Source: Trachythela sp. YZ-2020
Lineage: Eukaryota; Cnidaria; Anthozoa; Malacalcyonacea; Clavulariidae
Direction: 5' to 3'
NCBI GenBank assembly: GCA_016169945.1
Contig: JADLSH010000099.1
Location: 620,001-684,000, forward strand
Length of the DNA stretch: 64,000 nucleotides
Shown: positions 59,301-64,000 of the stretch, piece by piece
Position numbering within the stretch: the stretch's first letter is position 1
Layout of the letters: the number at the start of each line of letters is the position of its first letter
Program-made: the position numbers and the translations under genes
Notes under the pieces: generated by a model
Told to the model about the DNA's origin: nothing
Seen by the model: only the letters and a program-made list of their open reading frames with translations
Databases searched by the model: none

Positions 59301-60851
59301 TATGGTTATATGGTTATATGGTTATATGGTTATATGGTTATATGGTTATATGGTTATAGGGTTATATGGTTATATGGTTATATGGTTATATGGTTATATG
59401 GTTATATGGTTATATGGTTATATGGTTATATGGTTGTATGGTTATGTGGTTATGTGGTTATGTGATTATATGGTTATGTGGTTATGTGGTTATGTGGTTA
59501 TATGGTTTAATGGTTATGTGGTTTAATTGTTATATGGTTATGTTTTATGCGGTTATATGGTTATATAGTTATATGGTTATGTGGTTATGTGGTTATGTGG
59601 TTATGTGGTTATGTGGTTATGGGGTTATATGGTTATATGGTTATGTTGTTATTTGGTTATATGGTTGTATCTTTAAATGGTTATATGGTTATATGGTTAT
59701 ATGGTTATATGGTTATATAGTTACATGCTTTGAAGTTTTAATGGTGATGTGGTTATGTGGTTATATGGTTTAATGGTTATGTGGCTATGTGGTTATGTGG
59801 TTATGTGGTTACGTGGTTATGTCGTTATATGGTTATGTGGTTATGTTGTTTAATGATTATGTGGTTTAATGGTTATCTGGTTATATGATTATATGGTTAC
59901 GTGGTTATGTGATTATGTGATTATATGGTTATATTGTTATGCGGTTATGTGTTATGTGGTTATTTGGTTATGTGGTTATGTGGTTATGTGGTTATGTGGT
60001 TATGTGGTTATGTGGTTATGTGGTTATGTGGTTATGTGGTTATGTGGTTACATGGTTATGTCGTTATATGTTTATGTAGTTATACGGCTTAATGGTTATG
60101 TGGTGTAATGGTTATGTGGGAATGTGGTTATATGGTTATATGGTTATGTCATTATATGGTTTAATGGTTATGTGCTTTATTTGTTATGTGTTTATCTGGT
60201 TATGTGGTTATGTAGTTACATGATTATATGGTTAAGTGGTTATGTGGTTATATGCTTTAATGGTTATATGGTTAAGTGGTTACATTGTTATGTGTTTATG
60301 TAGTTATGTGGTTATATCGTTATATTGTTATGTGGTTATGTGGTTATATGGTTATATTATTATATTGTTATATGGTTATATGGTTATATGTTTATACGGT
60401 TATATGTTTATATGGTTATATGGTTATTTGGCTATATAGTTATATGGTTTAATGGTTTATTGGTTATGTGGTTATGAGGCTAAATATATGTGGTTATGTG
60501 GTTACGTGGTCATGTGGTTATGTGGTTATGTGGTTACGTGTTTATGTCCTTATATGTCTATGTGGTTATGTGGTTATGTGGTTATATGGTTATGTGGTTA
60601 TATGGTTATATGGTTATATGGTTATATGGTTATATGGTTATATGGTTATTATATGGTTATATGGTTATATTATATGGTTCTATGGTTATCTGGTTATAGG
60701 GTTATAGGGTTATATGGTTATATGGTTATAGGGTTATAGGGTTATAGGGTTATAGGGTTATATGGTTATATGGTTGTATGGTTATGCGGTTATGTGGTTA
60801 TGTGATTGTATGGTTATGTGGTTATGTGGTTATGTGGTTATATGGTTTAAT
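53358..60851 (+). repeat. GGTTATAT octamer satellite, block 10
   Basis: Duplicate of block 8 at an offset falling from about 11974 to 11929 through small indels. Notable differences: a disturbed stretch at 59190-59240 and a run of GGTTATAG units at 60690-60760. Confidence 0.95.
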
Positions 60852-61028
60852 GAATTCACTATTCTTTCTGTTGGTCCGAATACATGGAATTCTTTTCCAC
60901 CACATATTACGGCTAAAATCACTATTTCCTCTTTCAAGAATCATTACGCATTTTCCTACTTGGAAATTATAATGTCGCATAGACGTCGAAATCGACATGT
61001 TTTAGTTATTAACTTGTATATTATGTAG
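60852..61028 (+). pseudogene. LINE C-terminal fragment (second family), copy 2, frameshifted
   Basis: Reads as copy 1 to SSFKN, then shifts because of the single-base loss and ends later at 61028. This is a simple relic. Confidence 0.75.
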
Positions 61029-61301
61029 TAATGTATGTGTGTTTTGAACTTGAACAAAGATATGGTCTTATTTTGAATTATCATAGTGAACTAGGGGGTC
61101 TCATGACTACTGCCATTGGGCCTCCTCTTCTCTAAATTTACTTATTATAATATTATTTTAGTTGACGAGATGGCCTCTTAATATAAGCCTTTTAGCTTCT
61201 TGAGGTCTTCTCGCTACTGCTCAGCATTGATATTCAAATTATAATTTATGTAAATATCTATACTCTTGTTGTGTTGTGGCAAATAAATGATTGATTGATG
61301 G
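60852..61301 (+). mobile_element. Second LINE family, 5'-truncated 3' end, copy 2
   Basis: Duplicate of 48917-49365 with the same junctions and the same TGATTGATTGATGG end. One A is lost in AAGAATCATTACGC (about 60940). Confidence 0.85.
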
Positions 61302-64000
61302 TTATATGGTTATATGGTTATATGGTTATATGGTTATATGGTTATATGGTTATATGGTTATATGGTTATATGGTTATATGGTTATGCGGTTATATGGTTA
61401 TCGGCTTATATGGTTATGTGGTTATGTGGTTATATGGTTTAATGGTTATGTGACTTAATGGTTATTTGGTTTTATCGTTATATGGTTGTGTGTTTATGTG
61501 GTTATGTAGTTATATGGTTATGTGGTTATGTGGTTATGTGGTTATTGGGTTATATGGTTATATGGTTATGTGGTTATTTGGTTATATTGTTGTATCTTTA
61601 TATGGTTAAATGGTTATATGGTTATATGGTTATATGGTTATATAGTTACATGCTTTATAGTTTTAATGGTGATGTGGTTATGTTGTTATATGGTTTAATG
61701 GATATGTGGTTACGTGGTTATGTGGTTATGTGGTTACGTGGTTATGTCGTAATATGGTTATGTGGTTATGTTGTTTAATGGTTATGTGGTTTAATGGTTA
61801 TCTGGTTATGTGGTTATGTGATTATGTGGTTATATGGTTATATTGTTATGCGGTTATGTGTTATGTGGTTATTTGTTATGTGTTTATGTGTTATGTGGTT
61901 ATGTAGTTGTATGATTATATGGTTAAGTGGTGATGTGGTTATATGGTTTAATGGTTATATGGTTAAGTGGTTATATTGTTATGTGTTTATGTAGTTATGT
62001 GGTTATATCGTTATATTGTTATGTGGTTATGTGGTTATATGGTTATATTATTATATTGTTATATGGTTATATGGTTATACGTTTATATGGTTATATGGTT
62101 ATATGGTTATATGGTTATTTGGCTATATAGTTATATGGTTTAATGGTTTATTGGTTATGTGGTTATGTGGTAATGTGGCTTAATGGCTATGTGGTTATGT
62201 GGTTATGGTCATGTGGTTATGTGGTTAAGTGGTTATGTGGTTACGTGTTTATGTCCTTATATGTCTATGTGGTTATGTGGTTATATGGTTATGTGGTTAT
62301 ATGGTTATATGGTTATATGGTTATATGGTTATACGGTTATATGGTTATATGGTTATATGGTTATATGGTTATATGGTTATATGGTTATATGGTTATATGG
62401 TTATATGGTTATATGGTTATATGGTTATATGGTTATATGGTTATATGGTTATATGGTTATATGGTTATATGGTTGTATGGTTATGTGTTTATGTGGTTAT
62501 GTGGTTGTATGGTTATGTGGTTATGTGGTTATGTGGTTATATGGTTTAATGGTTATGTGACTTAATGGTTATTTGGTTTTATCGTTATATGGTTATGTGT
62601 TTATGTGGTTATGTGGTTATATGGTTATGTGGTTATGTTGTTATGTGGTTATGTGGTTATGTGGTTATGGGGTTATATGGTTATATGGTTATGTGGTTAT
62701 TTGGTTATATGGTTGTATCTTTAAATGGTTATATGGTTATATGGTTATATGGTTATATAGTTACATGCTTTGAAGTTTTAATGGTGATGTGGTTATGTGG
62801 TTATATGGTTTAATGGTTATGTGGTTATGTGGTTACGTGGTTATGTGGTTATGTGGTTACGTGGTTATGTCGTTATATGGTTATATGGTTATATGGTTAT
62901 ATGGTTATATGGTTATATGGTTATATGGTTATATGGTTATATGGTTATATGGTTATATGGTTATATATATATGGTTATATGGTTATATGGTTATATGGTT
63001 ATGTGGTTATATGGTTATATGGTTATATGGTTATATGGTTGTATGGTTATGCGGTTATGCGGTTATGTGGTTGTATGGTTATGTGGTAATGTGGTTATGT
63101 GGTTATATGGTTTAATGGTTATGTGACTTAATGGTTATTTGGTTTTATCGTTATATGGTTATGTGTTTATGTGGATATGTGGTTATATGGTTATGTGGTT
63201 ATGTTGTTATGTGGTTATGTGGTTATGTGGTTATGTGGTTATGTGATTATGGGGTTATATGGTTATATGGTTATGTGGTTATTTGGTTATATGGTTGTAT
63301 CTTTAAATGGTTATATGGTTATATGGTTATATAGTTACATGCTTTGAAGTTTTAATGGTGATGTGGTTATGTGGTTATATGGTTTAATGGTTATGTGGTT
63401 ATGTGGTTACGTGGTTATGTGGTTATGTGGTTACGTGGTTATGTCGTTATATGGTTATGTGGTTATGTTGTTTAATGGTTATGTGGTTTAATGGTTATCT
63501 GGTTATGTGGTTATATGATTATGTGGTTATGTGATTATGGTTATATGGTTATATTGTTATGCGGTTATGTGTTATGGTTATGTGGTTATATGGTTATGTG
63601 GTTATGTGGTTATGTGGTTATGTGGTTATGTGGTTATGCGGTTACATGGTGATGTCGTTATATGGTTATGTGGTTATATGGCTTAATGGTTATGTGGTTT
63701 AATGATTATGTGGGTATGTGGTTATATGGTTATGGTTATGTCATTATATGGTTCAATGGTTAGGTGCTTTATTTGTTATGTGTTTATCTGGTTATGTGGT
63801 TATGTAGTTATATGATTATATGGTTAAGTGGTTATGTGGTTATATGCTTTAATGGTTATATGGTTAAGTGGTTACATTGTTATGTGTTTATGTAGTTATG
63901 TGGTTATATCGTTATATTGTTATGTGGTTATATGGTTATATTATTATATTGTTATATGGTTATATGGTTATATGTTTATACGGTTATATGTGGTTATGTG
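61302..64000 (+). repeat. GGTTATAT octamer satellite, block 11 (runs off the window)
   Basis: Duplicate of block 9 at an offset of about 11933-11937. The array continues past the window edge. No gene. Confidence 0.95.

Larger units (their letters stand above)
40619..64000 (+). repeat. Tandem pair of about 11.95 kb segmental units
   Basis: Unit A is about 40.6-52.6 kb and unit B about 52.6 kb to the window end (incomplete). Anchors: LINE 40670/52662 (offset 11992), 42395/54369 (11974), 44802/56767 (11965), 46247/58202 (11955), 48307/60236 (11929), second LINE 48917/60852 (11935), 51194/63131 (11937). Confidence 0.9.

Noticed and set aside
1..64000. Dozens of long plus-strand ORFs repeating MVIWLYGY
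   Set aside because: 8 bp times 3 gives the same eight codons in every forward frame, none a stop. The ORFs follow from unit arithmetic and continue through all variants; there are no starts, domains or codon bias that mark genes.
1..64000. Telomeric repeat
   Set aside because: GGTTATAT is G/T-biased and one-stranded like a telomere, but it is not a known telomeric unit. The variants, higher-order units and embedded transposons fit an internal satellite better.

Overview
The window is eukaryotic repeat DNA, most likely from an aquatic invertebrate. A cnidarian is my best guess, held weakly, and a deuterostome is possible. The grounds are a tyrosine-recombinase retrotransposon, a Gmr1-type Ty3/gypsy element, CR1/L2-like LINE 3' ends, a Helitron-like insertion and foldback elements. 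I see no intact host gene, rRNA or tRNA. About 41 kb of the 64 kb is one satellite built on the octamer GGTTATAT and its variants (GGTTATGT, GGTTTAAT, GGTTACAT, GGTTACGT, GGTTATGC), always in the same orientation. The unit has no stop codon in any forward frame, so the many forward ORFs reading MVIWLYGY are artefacts of the repeat. Layout: satellite (1-5643); a broken DIRS/Ngaro-class retrotransposon with gag, RT/RNase H and two damaged recombinase copies (5644-10963); satellite; a 1.2 kb Helitron-like insertion whose empty site is preserved in sister array copies (11620-12844); satellite (12845-19756); a young-looking but defective minus-strand Ty3/gypsy LTR element with integrase placed before reverse transcriptase (19757-25662); satellite (25663-28552); a 5'-truncated LINE (28621-29315); satellite; unrecognised AT-rich DNA (about 29966-32195); satellite; a 5.7 kb block with terminal inverted repeats and GGCC-rich ends (34064-39778); then satellite to the end, carrying two more copies of the first LINE fragment (40670, 52662) and two copies of a second LINE tail (48917, 60852). 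From about 40.6 kb to the end, the array is a tandem pair of roughly 11.95 kb units, the second cut by the window edge. Smaller nested tandem units of 0.27, 0.67, 0.76, 0.8 and 1.7 kb show repeated local amplification. The genes belong to separate mobile elements and do not form a pathway. DIRS class: gag, RT/RNase H, tyrosine recombinase. Ty3 class: gag, protease, integrase, RT, RNase H. All are damaged except perhaps the DIRS gag and RT frames. The window reads as a satellite domain that traps transposons and then amplifies some of them along with its own units. Some large similarities could be assembly artefacts, because long octamer arrays are hard to assemble.
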